The position numbers were made by a program, and so were the translations under genes. 62,000 nt of DNA, taken from positions 14,868,092 through 14,930,091 of the forward strand of contig NC_135554.1 of NCBI RefSeq assembly GCF_964340395.1, read 5' to 3'. Source of the DNA: Glandiceps talaboti. Its lineage: Eukaryota > Hemichordata > Enteropneusta > Spengelidae. Below are positions 1-24,010 of the stretch, one piece after another; the first letter of the stretch is position 1, and each line of letters opens with the position of its first letter. Under the pieces are notes generated by a model. The model had not been told where the DNA came from. It was given only the letters and a program-made list of their open reading frames with translations, and did no database searches.

Positions 1-309
1 ATATGGCCTTGTTACAAAGAATTAATTATTTCATACCAGCAGCAGTTAATAACTAATTATCCAAGTTATTAATATTTTAGAAATTCAACTACATGTTAAT
101 TACTTTTGTTATAGCACTCACAAAGATGGTACTTAATTTACATACAAGTGATAGATATAGTAAAATTCCATTCTGTAATGTTGTGCATTATCATTAATAT
201 ATATTTAGTGTCAAACAATTTAATTATAACTGTACTATTATTTGCATATTGTATATTTAATGGTTACATGACAAGTACAGTAACTAATAGTTATTTCTTC
301 TACATGCAG

Positions 310-11015
<10,706 letters not shown>

Positions 11016-11365
11016 ATTCCTAGGACAATCATGCATGACCTTTTAACCTTGACCTCCATCTTCAAGGTCATTGACTTCTTTTTAGTTATATGCATTGTCT
11101 AACACCATTTGCTATATCTATAAAGTCTGATAGCAAGATGTATGATATCAATATTATGTACATTAAGAAAGAAGCTGACAATATTAATTCTCAAAATTTA
11201 GAATTAAGAGATTTGCTAAGATGAAATATATTAATCTTATAATGCAATAGGTAAATACTACTATTAACTGATTGTGTTAACAGGAAGACAACATGATGTA
11301 TAACATTCACGTTATTGTTAGCCTGTAGAGCGGCAAACAAAATCACTAGAATCATAGGTCATAGA

Positions 11366-11470
11366 TAGTCTGTAAGGTACACCGTGACAGGGCGCCCTCA
11401 CACATTGGTCAACCCCTCCGATGAGAGGAGGCCTGTGAGGGTGGAACGACACGACATATCTTACAGTCTA
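11366..11470 (+). mobile_element. MITE-like element, copy 2
   Basis: Begins TAGTCTGTAAGGTAC and ends ATCTTACAGTCTA, an imperfect inverted pair. The core has GGGCGCCCTCACACATTGGT, then CAACCCCTCC and GGAGGCCTGTGAGGGTGG. No coding capacity. Confidence 0.65.
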
Positions 11471-11787
11471 AGGTCACAGAGTCTTTAATATATTCCAGGA
11501 TCTTTGGACTTGTGAGTCATGTGACGGAGTATGGTCTTCAGAAGTTTGTCATATGCCCATGATACAACCTTGTTACATATAAAAAAGAACCTTGTAAGTT
11601 GTACACAGGATATTCCCGTTAGCCTTGAAGTTTAATGTTGCCACTAGTTACATATCCTGTTCACTCAAAGACTGTGTTAAAATCAAACATAACCCTATTA
11701 TAACATTTTTTCCAATATTTCAATTTCAACCTGAAATGGGTCTTCCAGTTAGGCTAACAGATTCATTGTTGTTTCTGCTTCTGCTTA

Positions 11788-12209
11788 TGTAGCCACTAGC
11801 TACAACCACAGTAGTGATAGTCTATGTGCTATCTATGGCTTCAAATCTCAAGGTCTCTCCAGCCCATCTAGCTCAATGAGAAATCATGAACCAAAAGTTG
11901 TTCATGTAAATCAGTAAACCCAATAGTTAGAATGATGTAAACAATGTATAAGTAGCATTCTGATATGACAAATATACCATGTTTGGACATTATGTAACTG
12001 CCCCAATATTCCATATTTGGACATTATGCAACTGCCCCAATAAACACTAACTTATCGTTGGGTACAAATCTGTGATTGACATGATGTTAATGACTGCGTG
12101 GGTGGCTTAATTTGAATTTGAAATTTCATCTCAGGACCTCATTGAGCTTGACATGAGATGAGATTTGAAGCCACAGATAGCCTCTAGACTACAGTAGTGA
12201 GTGGTTACA
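11788..12209. repeat. Diverged inverted repeat (foldback remnant)
   Basis: The left arm (about 11788-11875) contains CCACTAGCTACAACCACAGT, GGCTTCAAATCTCA and AGCTCAATGAG. The right arm (about 12125-12209) carries the reverse complements of the same blocks in mirrored order (CTCATTGAGCT, GAGATTTGAAGCCAC, CTACAGTAGTGAGTGG). The arms are perhaps 75-80% alike by eye. Confidence 0.55.
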
Positions 12210-13420
12210 TAGTATAAAATAACAATAAATCTTTCAGTTTAGTCTTCCAGTGTGCATACATGTACATCAAATAGTAGACAAAATGCTATCTACTGGTTTA
12301 TCCAAGTTTACTGTGTTGACTTCTAATATACATGGAATTATGGATAACCTTATTTCAACCCTCATTTTGAATATGATGTGATATGATATGATATGATAAG
12401 ATAAGATACGATATAATAGAATACTTAGAGAGTGCCTTGTATGCGTTGGTAATGTTCACTGACACTCTACAATAAGCAGGTTCTCTGAAAACACTGGGTT
12501 TGAATTCTCGTTTTAAAGATTCTGATTTTTGGTGCTGTACAGATCCCGGATGTTAGTCGATGTTAGGATACAATGCAACTTTTTTTCTGACAGAATTAAA
12601 TTGAAAATGTATTGTATGAATGCAGTGCCTTTAATTAGGGTTGTTTCTATAGCAACACATTCATTTAGAATTACCCATGGCGCCTTTCACTAGTATCTGT
12701 GCTTGTTAATGAGAAGAAAAATCTGTGGTCAAGTATTTCCTAGATTCTTGAACCAAACAAAATGATCACTTATGACTACATTGAATTCAATGTGACAATC
12801 ACTGTATTAACAAATAAATGTGATGTTTTATGATAAAGTTTGCATCAAAATAAGTGCAATTTGTGAACTGATTTTTCAAATTGAAGCAAACAAAATAATG
12901 TATAGTAGTTTTAAAGTAGTATGTTAGACTGTTAAAAGATTCATGAATCAACTCCTAACTATTTTAATCCATGTTACATGCTACAGTAGCTTTTAACTCT
13001 AGACTAAGTATGTACTCAATAATGTGTTATTAACAATCTTAATAGTTAAGAAAAGATCTAAGTTTTCAGAAGATTAACAGTAGTTTGTTGAATTCAAACT
13101 GATAGTCGTAATTATAACCCAACAAACTTGCAAATTTGAACTATAAACTTGATTTCAAAGACTAAATATTAGGTGAGAAAAACAGTTGTCTGACCATAAA
13201 TGCCAATGCCCCAGGCATCTAATGGTCCAATAGAATTGCAGGGAAAAGTTGGTCCTGATAAAAGGAATGATCCTATTGGATCCTTATGGTTGTATTGATG
13301 TAATCCAAGACCATGAGATACAAACATTGGGGTTTAAACAGCATTATATATTTCAGCATTACATAAACAAAGTAAGTTCTATTGATGTATAGGATAGATT
13401 GTCTTGAGTAACATGTAGCT

Positions 13421-13765
13421 ACTGTCATTGTCATGGTTATCTAGCCTTCTGCATGTTGAAAGGGAATGCAATATGTTAGAACTATTATCATGTCGTTGTC
13501 ATGGTTATCTAGCCTTCTGCATGTTGAAGGGGAATGCAATATGTTAGAACTATTTCCATGTCGTTGTCATGGTTATCTAGCCTTCTGCATGTTGAAGGGG
13601 AATGCAATATGTTAGAACTATTTTCATGTCGTTGTCATGGTTATCTAGCCTTCTGCATGTTGAAGGGGAATGCAATATGTTAGAACTATTATCATGTCGT
13701 TGTCATGGTTATCTAGCCTTCTGCATGTTGAAGGGGAATGCGATGTCAGAACTATTTCCATGGCA
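13421..13765. repeat. 68-bp tandem repeat, five copies
   Basis: CATGGTTATCTAGCCTTCTG recurs at exact 68-bp spacing, with its ATGG at 13433, 13501, 13569, 13637 and 13705. Units continue CATGTTGAAGGGGAATGC and ATATGTTAGAACTATT. Copies are almost identical, so the expansion is recent. Confidence 0.95.
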
Positions 13766-14393
13766 ATGAAAACTAACCCACTACTCAAGGGTAGTGAATT
13801 GTTGGAGAAATGACATTCCTAAACTATATTTGGAGGTTTGGACGCAATGTGAAGATATGATTTCTCCCACAATTCATTGTTGTTTGTTTGATATAGGGTT
13901 TGACCACCTTGTCTCGGAAATTAGTTCTAAAGCATTAACTTGAGTCTCTCTTCTCGTCAGGAATTGAGACTATAGATATACAGGCAGTATAACCAGAATA
14001 CTACATTTTTTTGTTGTGACTGTGTTCTGTGGAATGTTTCGGATGAAAATAGTGTTAAGATGACAGTATTTTTGTTGATAATAGGAGCGGTGTTCTCTCA
14101 CTTAGTTATATTTGATAAGGATAGTGAAATCTTGCCATTTATGAATGTGCTCGGAATTGTCATAGTATGGTTCAAACTTACACCTGAAGACATTTGTTTC
14201 AAATTATAATTCTGCACCAATCTTATTTACATTATCAACACAAAGCAGCCTTTCATGTCATTTGTGTAGTTTTTATTTATTGAAAGAACATGATGATAAC
14301 GGTATTATCTTGAAACATAAACCAAAATGCCATGTGAATGTAGTTAAGTACAACAAGTGAATAACAAGTATTGCCCCAGTATCTGTCAGAGAT

Positions 14394-14535
14394 GTATCAC
14401 AGCGCCCTCTTTGGTGATGAAATGTAATACAGAAAATATGAGTATTACAGCACCCGCTTTGCTGATGAAATGTAAAAACGGAAGTTATGAGTATCACAGC
14501 GCCCTCTTTGATAGTGAATTGTGCAACATCAAATG
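14394..14535. repeat. About 48-bp imperfect tandem repeat, 2.6 copies
   Basis: Units start ATCACAGCGCCCTCTTTGGT or ATTACAGCACCCGCTTTGCT and continue GATGAAATGTAA. The third copy is partial. Confidence 0.75.
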
Positions 14536-14721
14536 GGTCAAGAAGCTATGTAATACAGATCTTAAATGTTGTTTCACTGATGTAGTATAGTAGTACATGA
14601 CACTGAAAATGTTGTAATTTAGTTTCTTTATACCCATATGTAAGTTATTCTTTTACGTAAACTGTAATATTACAGGAGAAATGAAGATACCTTAATGTTT
14701 TCTCTCATGAGAATTGATGTT

Positions 14722-14854
14722 TTCACACACACACGTACACACATGCACACACACATACACACACACACATACATACATACATACATACATACATACACAC
14801 ACACATACATACATACACACACATGCACACATACGCATATGCATGCACACACAC

Positions 14855-14893
<39 letters not shown>
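14722..14893. repeat. (CA)n / (CATA)n microsatellite
   Basis: Mixed CACA and CATACATA runs. It sits directly beside the interspersed repeat that starts at 14895. Confidence 0.92.
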
Positions 14894-14894
14894 C

Positions 14895-15195
14895 TTCAAC
14901 TGCAAAATAAAGAGGTGCCTCACACAATGGGGCTATAGAGGTAGAGAAGTTACTATGGTGGTTATCCGCCAAGTTGGCAAGTAAACAATTGAAGCCATTA
15001 AAATCATCAAGTCCATGTGTAATCATTTCCACAATAGCCTGTTTCTACTGCACTTTAAAAGACTAGCAATGTTTTATCACATTTCAATGTGATTGGGTAA
15101 AGATTCTGAGGTCTCTGTTATTGTTAGTCTAGAATTAAAATGTGTCTATCTTTTGTGTAAAAAAAACATGTCCCATGAATGAAACACCAAGATAA
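14895..15195 (+). repeat. Interspersed repeat, copy 1 (partner at 49995-50295)
   Basis: Shared blocks, in order and same orientation with the distant copy: CAAAATAAA, ATTGAAGCCATTAAAATC (partner ATTGCAGTCATTAAAATC), AGCCTGTTT, TAGCAATG, TCTCTGTTATTGTTAGT, ATGTGTCTATC and GTCCCATGA. Long gene-free copies tens of kb apart fit a non-autonomous mobile element. No ends or coding part are recognised. Confidence 0.65.
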
Positions 15196-16787
15196 CTTAA
15201 TTTCTCCTGTAAAAACTTGGTTATAGAGAGAGAAAGTCTAGATTGGTAGAACCATGGTAGTACGATACAGTCATACTTATTTTAAATATTTTTAAAAAAA
15301 CTGTCAGAAAATGTTGTGCTAAATGATCCAGTTGTAGGATTTCTGTGGATTGTTAACTGTTGAAGTGATGTGCAATGAATTAACATGCAATAAATAACCA
15401 TGGGTCTTCCCATTTTATTTACATACAAATGTGTGTATGTTTTAGCAGTCAATACCATGCCTTTAATGAATAAATAATTCAATACAATACTTGCCTTGTT
15501 GTCATACTTTCTGTAAATGAATTTAAGGATAGCGTGAAACTTACCAAAAGGGGAATAAAATCAACCGTACTCCCTATGAAGCCCTAAGTCATTTTCATCA
15601 ACCATTCAAAAATAAATTGATAAATCTGGCATAGAAGAGACATGCTGCTTGGGCAAGGTTTCAAGAGGTGTGAGGTTCCTAACATAGGTCTCATACCCAT
15701 AATGCTTCACTCCAGATATGGCAAATGTTGTAGCTGTTTCAGAGAGGTTGTGCATACCAGGTTATGAAAAACAGGCTTCACAATTTTCACTTTGCTTGAA
15801 TAACTAAGGAATTGATACTGTTGATATGACGTGGTCTGACTAGTACATGACTATCCATGACGACCAAGTGTTCCATGATAAAATATTTTTATATTATATT
15901 GTACGTATGTACGTATGTATGTATGTATGTATGTATGTATGTATGTATGTATGTATGTATGTATGTATGTTGTGTCTGTATGTATGTATGTATGTATGTA
16001 TGTATGTTGTGTATGTATGTATGTATGTATGTATGTATGTATGTTGTGTATGTATGTATGTATGTATGTATGTATGTATGTATACACACATATACATGCA
16101 TACAACACACACATTCACTGATTCACAACTCAAAATACTTGTTTTCAATTATGTTTCTAATACACAAGTTCAGCTTTACTTATTATCCATACTTTATCTT
16201 AACATGCTTAAGTTCGATTTAAAGATACCATTTGTACATCACTATATTTTGTTGGAAGATTATTTAAATACATGTACATTAATGTTTGATGGCTAGACAG
16301 TACACTTATGATGCCACTACCATGTCTACCATAAATCGACTCGGCCATGGAATGTTAAAACACACACATTGACAATTTAATGTAGTATATTTACACTTTA
16401 ATTCGAGTTGCCTAGCAACATGCTCTATATCAATGATATTTTAGTTGTTGCACAAACTAGCGATTGTTTCACCTTGACAATTATGAATGCCATATCTCAG
16501 ACATTGTCATAAAATACTTATTAAATACTACCAATAACTGGTTTGTTTCCGCTCTCTTAATCAAACAAACATATGGTTAGAGATATTAACCACACCGTCA
16601 TGCCAAACGTTATACGATGCTGAATAACAAATAATAAAACACGGAGTAAAAAGTGCAGGGTAGGCACATGACTAGAGTTTGTGTGTTTTAAAAATACAAC
16701 TCAACGAACAAAGTATATGCTGACTAAAACGCCATTTGTATATGGCTTCCCGCTAAAGTGACTTATCGGCCGGACGAGAAAAAAAAT
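15196..16787. other. Intergenic with (GTAT)n microsatellite at 15901-16085
   Basis: No supported exon. The (GTAT)n tract has several TGTGT breaks. The last part (about 16600-16787) is the promoter and 5' UTR side of the gene starting at 16788; I see no clear TATA box. Confidence 0.6.
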
Positions 16788-18597
16788 ATGCCGATATCGT
16801 CGAGCAAGGCACGGCTTACTAAGTCTCATACAAGACCACCAAGGAAAAACAAAGTCGACAATGGGGACACACAGCTGACACATTTAGAAGCGGAAGAAGA
16901 AGAGAAGAAGTCTGACTTTAAGTTTGACGAAGATACAAAGACAGCGAAAGAGGAGTACGCTCACCATGAAGAACAGAAGGCAAGTGCAATCATGGTGTAA
17001 ACAGAAGTATATGATAAAAGTCAAACAAACGCATTTGTCACTTCATGTCTGAATGCATCGAATGAAGTACAATATGAAGTCAAGTATTGTACTTGAATTC
17101 TAACATAAAATTAATCATTACTTAGTTATTTAAAATGTGATAGCAAATATGCCTCACAGAAAATAGTTTTGCAATATTGTAAGGATTATAGTCTAGAAAA
17201 CGTCAACCATCATGTCTCCTGAAAATTACGAGTTTGGTGTTTAATTTTGGTCCTTTTTTCATATGTTGTTAGACCAAGTCTGAACCCGATAAAAAGAGCA
17301 AGACAGAATCTGACGAAAAATCCGCTCTTGAAAAACTGGAGAGAAAATGGCAATGCATCGCATTTGTAATGTTCATACTGGGATTGATCATTGGCGCTTT
17401 AGTTGTTGGCTTGGTGGTAGGATTCACTCTAAGTGCACAGTTACAAGGTTTGTACATATCTTCTCTTCAATGGTAGTCTGTATATTTACACATTTTGAAA
17501 TTCATGTTGCATTGTATCGAAACTAAATGACAGCGGTCACAATGTCAATGTAGACGAACTACAAAACTAGATACGAAACTAGATACAACACTAGTTACCT
17601 ACAAGAAGTTTAATCTCTTCTGTGCATGTGAAAACGATCTTTTAAATGTTGATGATTATGTTTCATACTAATCTTAATATATGATATGTAGAGCTTCTGC
17701 TCGCAGTTTGACAGTAGAAATGGAAGGAGGGACGATGTACCAAGAGATAGGAGATTACGTACTTTTTGTGATAGAGATTGAATTGAAGACTAATTTGTTA
17801 AAAGTATATTGGTGACTGAGGAAATTATATATCCCACAATTTATCACGATTAGTTGATGAAAAGTACTCATGTTCATGCACAGAATAAATTTGACAAAGT
17901 CTTTTTCTCTTTCCATTTACGTCAAACTTGACGCTGCAATAATTTAACTTAATATGTAGACTTAGTTAACCTTTTTTGTCATAGCAGTCATCTACATTAG
18001 CTCTCAGTTATCGTATACATATTTATTTTTGTACCTTAGGCCGGTGGCCACACATATTGATGACACGAGTAGAATATACCTTAAGTTTCCATATTTTCAA
18101 TTCTATTCAGCACCTAGTTATCTAGATAATAGTTGCTGTTCTAGTGATATCGACGTCGTTAGGAGATTAAACTTAGACCTGCATCAGGACTCAAGCTTGA
18201 CAAAATACGAAAATATTCCATTGCAATGACTCATTAATATATGTCTACTACTTGTACATAATGTTCAATCTAAACAACTTTATCGTAAAACATTAAAACA
18301 GTCTAACATAAACTATTTGTATTTGTAGATGCACTGGATACCCTTGCTGTCTGCCAGGACGATTTGTCAACATGTCAACACAGGTTATTTTCTTATTGGA
18401 ATATATATGGACCTTTAAATCATGAGATTGGATGCAAGAACTATGTTTATCATAATTGTAATATTACATCTAGTAATTTAACAATACAATGCTATAATTT
18501 CAACATCTATGTGGATGGAGGCAATGAGTGTACTAGACCAAACAATGAAACGATATCTTGTGGAGATGTGTTCGATATGACAACAAACTGTTCTTAA
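16788..18597 (+). CDS. Type II membrane protein with eight-Cys ectodomain, paralogue 1
   Basis: Three exons, 16788-16979, 17273-17447 and 18329-18597 (TAA), give 211 aa. Residues 1-91 are charged and probably cytosolic (Lys/Arg then Glu-rich, EAEEEEKKSD). Residues 92-116 form one hydrophobic helix with regularly spaced Gly (GLIIGALVVGLVVG). KLERK just before it favours N-in/C-out. The last 88 residues hold eight Cys spaced x6, x19, x7, x10, x12, x9, x9 and N-glycosylation sequons (NIT, NLT, NET, NCS). Intron 1 probably starts with GC (AAG|GCAAGT). A weaker in-phase GT donor 18 nt later would add six residues. The start is the first ATG in the open frame. I do not recognise the family. The paralogue at 21835-23579 shares phases, TM and all eight Cys. 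Confident as a gene, not as to function. Confidence 0.85.
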
Positions 18598-19001
18598 AAG
18601 GCCAGGGTTTCAATCCCAGGTTCCCATATTAACGTTATCTTACCAATGGAACCACAAGGAATACATGAGATCGCTGTTCTGTTCTGTTCTGAACCAACTT
18701 TTTATATAGCTCTGATGCCAAACAACTGATTTCTACACGTCAATTATTTATAATCCGGACTGCGCCTTTAAAACAATTTTTTTCAACTATGCACTGAAGA
18801 ATTAGTTCTGAGTTAGTCTGTGTATTATGTATGATTACGAATGTATATAAATGGAGTTCGATTGGTGTTGTAGAACTACTATTCTTTGTAGAGCAGGGAT
18901 GATTACCGAGGGAACCATTTCTTAATTGGAACATGAACTTTGTTAAACCACGTTTTCTTCATCCTAGAATTTAACTGTACTCGTGATATTATATTAGAAA
19001 T

Positions 19002-19154
<153 letters not shown>

Positions 19155-19371
19155 GCTTTATAATACTCAATACACCATTAAAAAGTATTGTATGGTACAA
19201 TTCTATAGAAATACGACATTAAATGTTACCCGTACATATGTAAATAAAACAAATCTCTTACGTTATGTCTAACAGTAGTGTGTTCTGAGTATTACTCCCT
19301 CTATGAATCACTACTTATTTGTAAAACAGCACATAAAACAGGCTTTATGTCACATCTTCAAAAAATACTAT

Positions 19372-21207
19372 GTGTACTGGGTATATCACACAAGGTGTAC
19401 TGAGTGTACCACAGTAGGTGTACTGAGTGTACCACACTAGGTGTACTGAGTGTACCACACTTGGTGTACTGGGTATACCACACTAGGTGCACTGGGCAAA
19501 CCACACTAGGTGCACTGGGCATACCGCACTAGGTGTACTGGGTATACCACACTAGGTGTACTGGGTATACCACACTAGGTGCACTGGGCATACCACACTA
19601 TAGGTGTACTGGGTATACCACACTAGGTGTACTGGGTACACCACACTAGGTGCACTGGGCATACCACACTAGGTGTACTGGGTACACCACACTAGGTGTA
19701 CTGGGTATACCACACTAGGTGTACTGGGTACACCACACTAGGTGCACTGGGCATACCACACTAGGTGTACTGAGTGTACCACACTAGGTGTATTGGGTAT
19801 ACCACACTAGGTGTACTGAGTATACCGCACTAGGTGTACTGGGTATACCACACTAGGTGTACTGAGTGTACCACACTAGGTGTATTGGGTATACCACACT
19901 AGGTGTACTGAGTGTACCACACTAGGTGTATTGGGTATACCACACTAGGTATACTGAGTGTACCACACTAGGTGTACTGGCTATACCGCACTAGGTGTAC
20001 TGGGTATACCACACTAGGTGTACTGGGTATACCGCACTAGGTGTACTGGGTATACCACACTAGGTGTACTGAGTGTACCACACTAGGTGTATTGGGTATA
20101 CCACACTAGGTGTACTGAGTGTACCACACTAGGTGTATTGGGTATACCACACTAGGTGTACTGAGTGTACCACACTAGGTGTATTGGGCATACCACACTG
20201 GGTATACTGGGTACACCGCACTAGGTGTACTGGGTATACCACACTAGGTGTACTGGGTATACCACACTAGGTGCACTGGGCATACCACACTAGGTGTACT
20301 GGGTATACCACACTAGGTGTACTGGGTACACCACACTAGGTGTACTGAGTGTACCACACTAGGTGTACTGGGTATACCACACTAGGTGTACTGGGTACAC
20401 CGCACTAGGTGTACTGGGCATACCACACTAGGTGTACTGGGCATACCACACTAGGTGTACTGGGTATACCACACTAGGTGTACTGGGCATACCACACTAG
20501 GTGTACTGGGCATACCACACTAGGTGTACTGGGCATACCACACTAGGTGTACTGGGCATACCACACTAGGTGTACTGGGCATACCACACTGGGTGTACTG
20601 GGTACACCACACTAGGTGTGTGTACTGGGTATACCACACTAGGTGCACTGGGTATACCACACTAGGTGTACTGGGTATACCACACTAGGTGCACTGGGTA
20701 TACCACACTAGGTGTACTGGGTATACCACACTAGGTGTACTGGGTACACCACACTAGGTGTACTGGGTACACCACACTAGGTGTACTGGGTACACCACAC
20801 TAGGTGCACTGGGTATACCACACTAGGTGCACTGGGTACACCACACTAGGTGTACTGGGTATACCACACTAGGTGTACTGGGTATACCACACTAGGTGTA
20901 CTGGGTACACCACACTAGGTGTACTGGGCATACCACACTGGGTATACCACACTACACTAGGTATACAGAGTATACCACACTAGGTGTGTGTACTGGGTAT
21001 ACCACACTAGTTGTACTGGGTACACCACACTAGGTGTACTGGGTATACCACACTAGGTGTACTGGGTATACAACACTAGGTGTACTGGGTGTACTGGGTA
21101 TACCACACGAGATGTATTGGGCATACCCATAGCACAGACAAGGAAAGGGTGTACTGGTATATCACATTGGGTATACTGGGTATACAGCACCAGGTGTACT
21201 GAGTATA
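19372..21207. repeat. 23-bp minisatellite, about 78 copies
   Basis: The unit is AGGTGTACTGGGTATACC plus ACACT. Its core GGTATACC is a perfect palindrome. Variants are GGTACACC, GGCATACC, GAGTGTACC, GTGCACTGG and TATTGGG, and some form runs (for example GGGCATACC near 20405-20590). It fills the space between the two eight-Cys genes. Confidence 0.96.
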
Positions 21208-21706
21208 TCTAAAAAACTAACCTTTAATGAAAATGAAAAATAAATTATCTCATCAATACTCTGTCATTGTTGCATGATGTTATGGCAAAGTTATGGGATC
21301 GGATAGAATGACTAAGAGCTTATTATTTTTTGGTATTCTGGTGTCTGAATTGGTTGATAATTTCTAGTATAATTGTGTTTTGTTGAGTCGAATATTCGAT
21401 ATGGTCTCTACTATTAAAAGTATGTCACATTGTATACATATTTACATAAAATAAACAAAATTGCCATTTTACACTTTAAAAACTTAACTTCTGTCAGAGT
21501 GTCATAGCCCCACATAGGAATGCCATACCCTCACATTTTTCTTGTGTCTATTAAAAACATTCCACGTACCATCGAAATATGGAATCAATATTTGAGTTTT
21601 TACTGAATAAATTTGACACAGATGGTTTGAGAATTTCGATGACATTTACTAGCCTAGTATGTTGTGTCATCATTTATTCGAAAGGTACAGATCTAGGCTA
21701 CTGACA

Positions 21707-21777
<71 letters not shown>

Positions 21778-21834
21778 TCCTGTGTACGCATCGATGTAAC
21801 CTCGGTTGGGAAAACGATTGACTCTATTTGGAGA
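21208..21834. other. Intergenic, upstream of paralogue 2; (TA)n at 21711-21771
   Basis: AT-rich without an exon. A 60-bp (TA)n tract ends about 60 bp before the proposed start codon at 21835. Confidence 0.6.
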
Positions 21835-23579
21835 ATGTCTTCCGAACTTGAAACACAACGACTTATAACAGGTCAGCAAGGACAGGTAGGTAGGTTATTT
21901 AGTGATTGCCATCGTCACCCCACCCCCACCACCCTCTCCCCTCAGCCATCATCAACGCCCATCCCTCCACGAGCACAAACCGCCGAACTCAGTATAATTT
22001 GTTGGTTGCGTCAGCAAAAAACGTGCACTTGTTTGCGAGAATTGTGATAGCAGAACATAGAATACATTAATAAACTAACTATAATGAATATTGTTGAATA
22101 GGACATATATTTTCGACTGCCCCAAAATTTTTATCCGACATTATCTCTTTGTAAAAATCTCTGAAACAGTGACTCCTGAGATATCGTTACCAAAGGAAGA
22201 CATTTTATTTGTCCTCTATGCTAATCTTTATTCAACTAATCCATTAAATTAAATCACACCATTCCATTTCTAAATCATCGCCCTTATCAATGATTCTTAC
22301 GTAAGGGGACAATTCGCTTTGGAATGAGTTTGACGACAAAATGTACATACAGTGCAAAGATATATTTTTGACATAATATATACAGACTTAGTGTTAGCGA
22401 AGTAATAGACAAATGTTATGCATGATATGACATTTACTCTGCGTCTGTGATTTTGTATGCATTAATACTCGTATTATAATATTTCAATTTTTTTGCAATA
22501 GGAAGCAGACAACCTCCTCCACGGGCGCGACGTGTATTAGTATATGACCACTTTATTCTACACGTACATTAGCGTTTCTGTATCATAGCATTATTTAAGT
22601 TGAAAATGTTGTTTAAGTAGTTCGCGATTGTTAATCTTAAATATGTTGAAGTACGTGTCGCCATGCCACGCACTGTTTACCATGTCCGATGATTTTAATA
22701 CACTAGAGTAGCAACTTCCGTCACCAAGTCGGAATTATGCCCGTTAATTTCACATGTAAATACACTACAGTACCACCAATTTATAATATTCGAGATTAAA
22801 AACCGGGATTTTTATTTTTGTTTTAAAAAAAATATATTGGTAATACCTATCTTTTTGTCATCATTTCGTTTCTCTAAGAAAACCAATGGCGCCGCCAACG
22901 ATGGTGACAGTGATTTGAACAAATTAGCAGAGTACGATAGTTTCAATAGCGCCTCCAACGACGATGCCGGTAATGTCATCGATTCGGTGGAAAGTGATGA
23001 TTGGACTGCTAATGAAATAAAGGAAAGATGGCAATACATATCATTTGTTGGTTTCATCATTGGAATTCTGATTGGTAGTTTGGTGGCTGGTCTGGTCTTT
23101 GGTGTGTCTCTGGACAATAAACTATGGGGTATGTTACCTTGAAGTTGATAATCTTAGTGATGGCATTATACACCACATAAAAGGATGAGAAAGGCCTGGT
23201 AAATTGCTATGAAACATGTTTATAAATGGTGGGTGAGGAAGCATGTCTTACGAATTACAAATCACTTTGAATTAAAATATGATTGTATCTACTTGTTTCC
23301 ACAGCAACGAATCGTCGACAAATCATTTGTCAGAATAAGTTCGCATCATGCACACAGCGACTGGATGGATATGGTGCCCTCTACGGACCATCTTTATCAT
23401 CCAATGGGTGCCAAAACTACGTAATGGAGAATTGCGATTTTACTAACGGGAGTACAGTTATATGTTCTAACTTCAACATCAACTTAAACACACCAAAGAG
23501 TTGTTATAGAGGAAATTTAAACCGAACAATTGAGTGCGACAGTGAAGGTTTTGTCATGGAAACGATTTGTCCCTCCTAG
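21835..23579 (+). CDS. Type II membrane protein with eight-Cys ectodomain, paralogue 2
   Basis: Exons 22879-23128 and 23305-23579 (TAG) are well supported. A first exon at 21835-21885 (ATG, 17 codons, donor CAG|GTAGGT, phase 0) fits and gives 191 aa, but it rests on phase and splice consensus only. The acidic Ser/Asn/Asp-rich cytosolic part ends NEIKERWQ. The TM helix is at about residues 70-94 (FIIGILIGSLVAGLVFG). The ectodomain Cys spacing x6, x19, x7, x9, x12, x10, x10 matches paralogue 1 (x6, x19, x7, x10, x12, x9, x9). Sequons are NGS and NRT. Introns have the same phases (0 and 1). Shared ectodomain words include YGP, GCxNYV, NC and C-x-NFNI. Another candidate cassette (22501-22530) has a good acceptor but a poor donor. 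Function unknown. Confidence 0.82.
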
Positions 23580-24004
23580 CAAAATATCATTCGATGACAA
23601 AGTATCATTTTTCAGTCTAACCATGTGATATTAAGAAAAAATTCGAAATAAGGGCCTAAAACCTTCTAAAAGTAGACAAATCGGGCACTTTCTTGTTTTA
23701 ATAATAGTCGATAGTAGGTTCAGCTTATAAAGATATGACCAAGATAAGTTTAAACTAACACAGTATTTATGGAAGGTTTATATTTTGACCATTCATCATT
23801 TCATAATATATTAATACATGAAAACCAATGGTATACGTCAACTTTGACTCACATCACGGAAGATGATCACCATATATTTTAAAACGTTTATTGTCTGATT
23901 CGATTCCACAATCTTTTAAAGGTTAATATGTATACATGTCTCATTTTTTGTTTGTATTCTTTAACATATGTACCTGTTTTTTGTTTTGCTCTCCACACGT
24001 ATTC

Positions 24005-24010
24005 AATAAA
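24005..24010 (+). terminator. Poly(A) signal of paralogue 2
   Basis: AATAAA, 426 bp after the TAG at 23579 and followed within 20 bp by an A-rich tract. Reasonable for the 3' end of this gene. Confidence 0.5.

Larger units (their letters stand above)
11016..13420. other. No gene seen; 3' flank of SSUH2
   Basis: No open frame with splice borders was found. Early parts may be 3' UTR. The first AATAAA after the stop is at 12039-12044, inside a two-copy direct repeat of about 40 bp (CATATTTGGACATTATG...CTGCCCCAATA, about 11978-12045). Whether it is the used poly(A) signal is unknown. Confidence 0.4.

Noticed and set aside
18029-18229. 66-codon open stretch after a CCTTAG between exons 2 and 3 of paralogue 1
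   Set aside because: No donor, no similarity to paralogue 2, and exons 2 and 3 join in phase without it.
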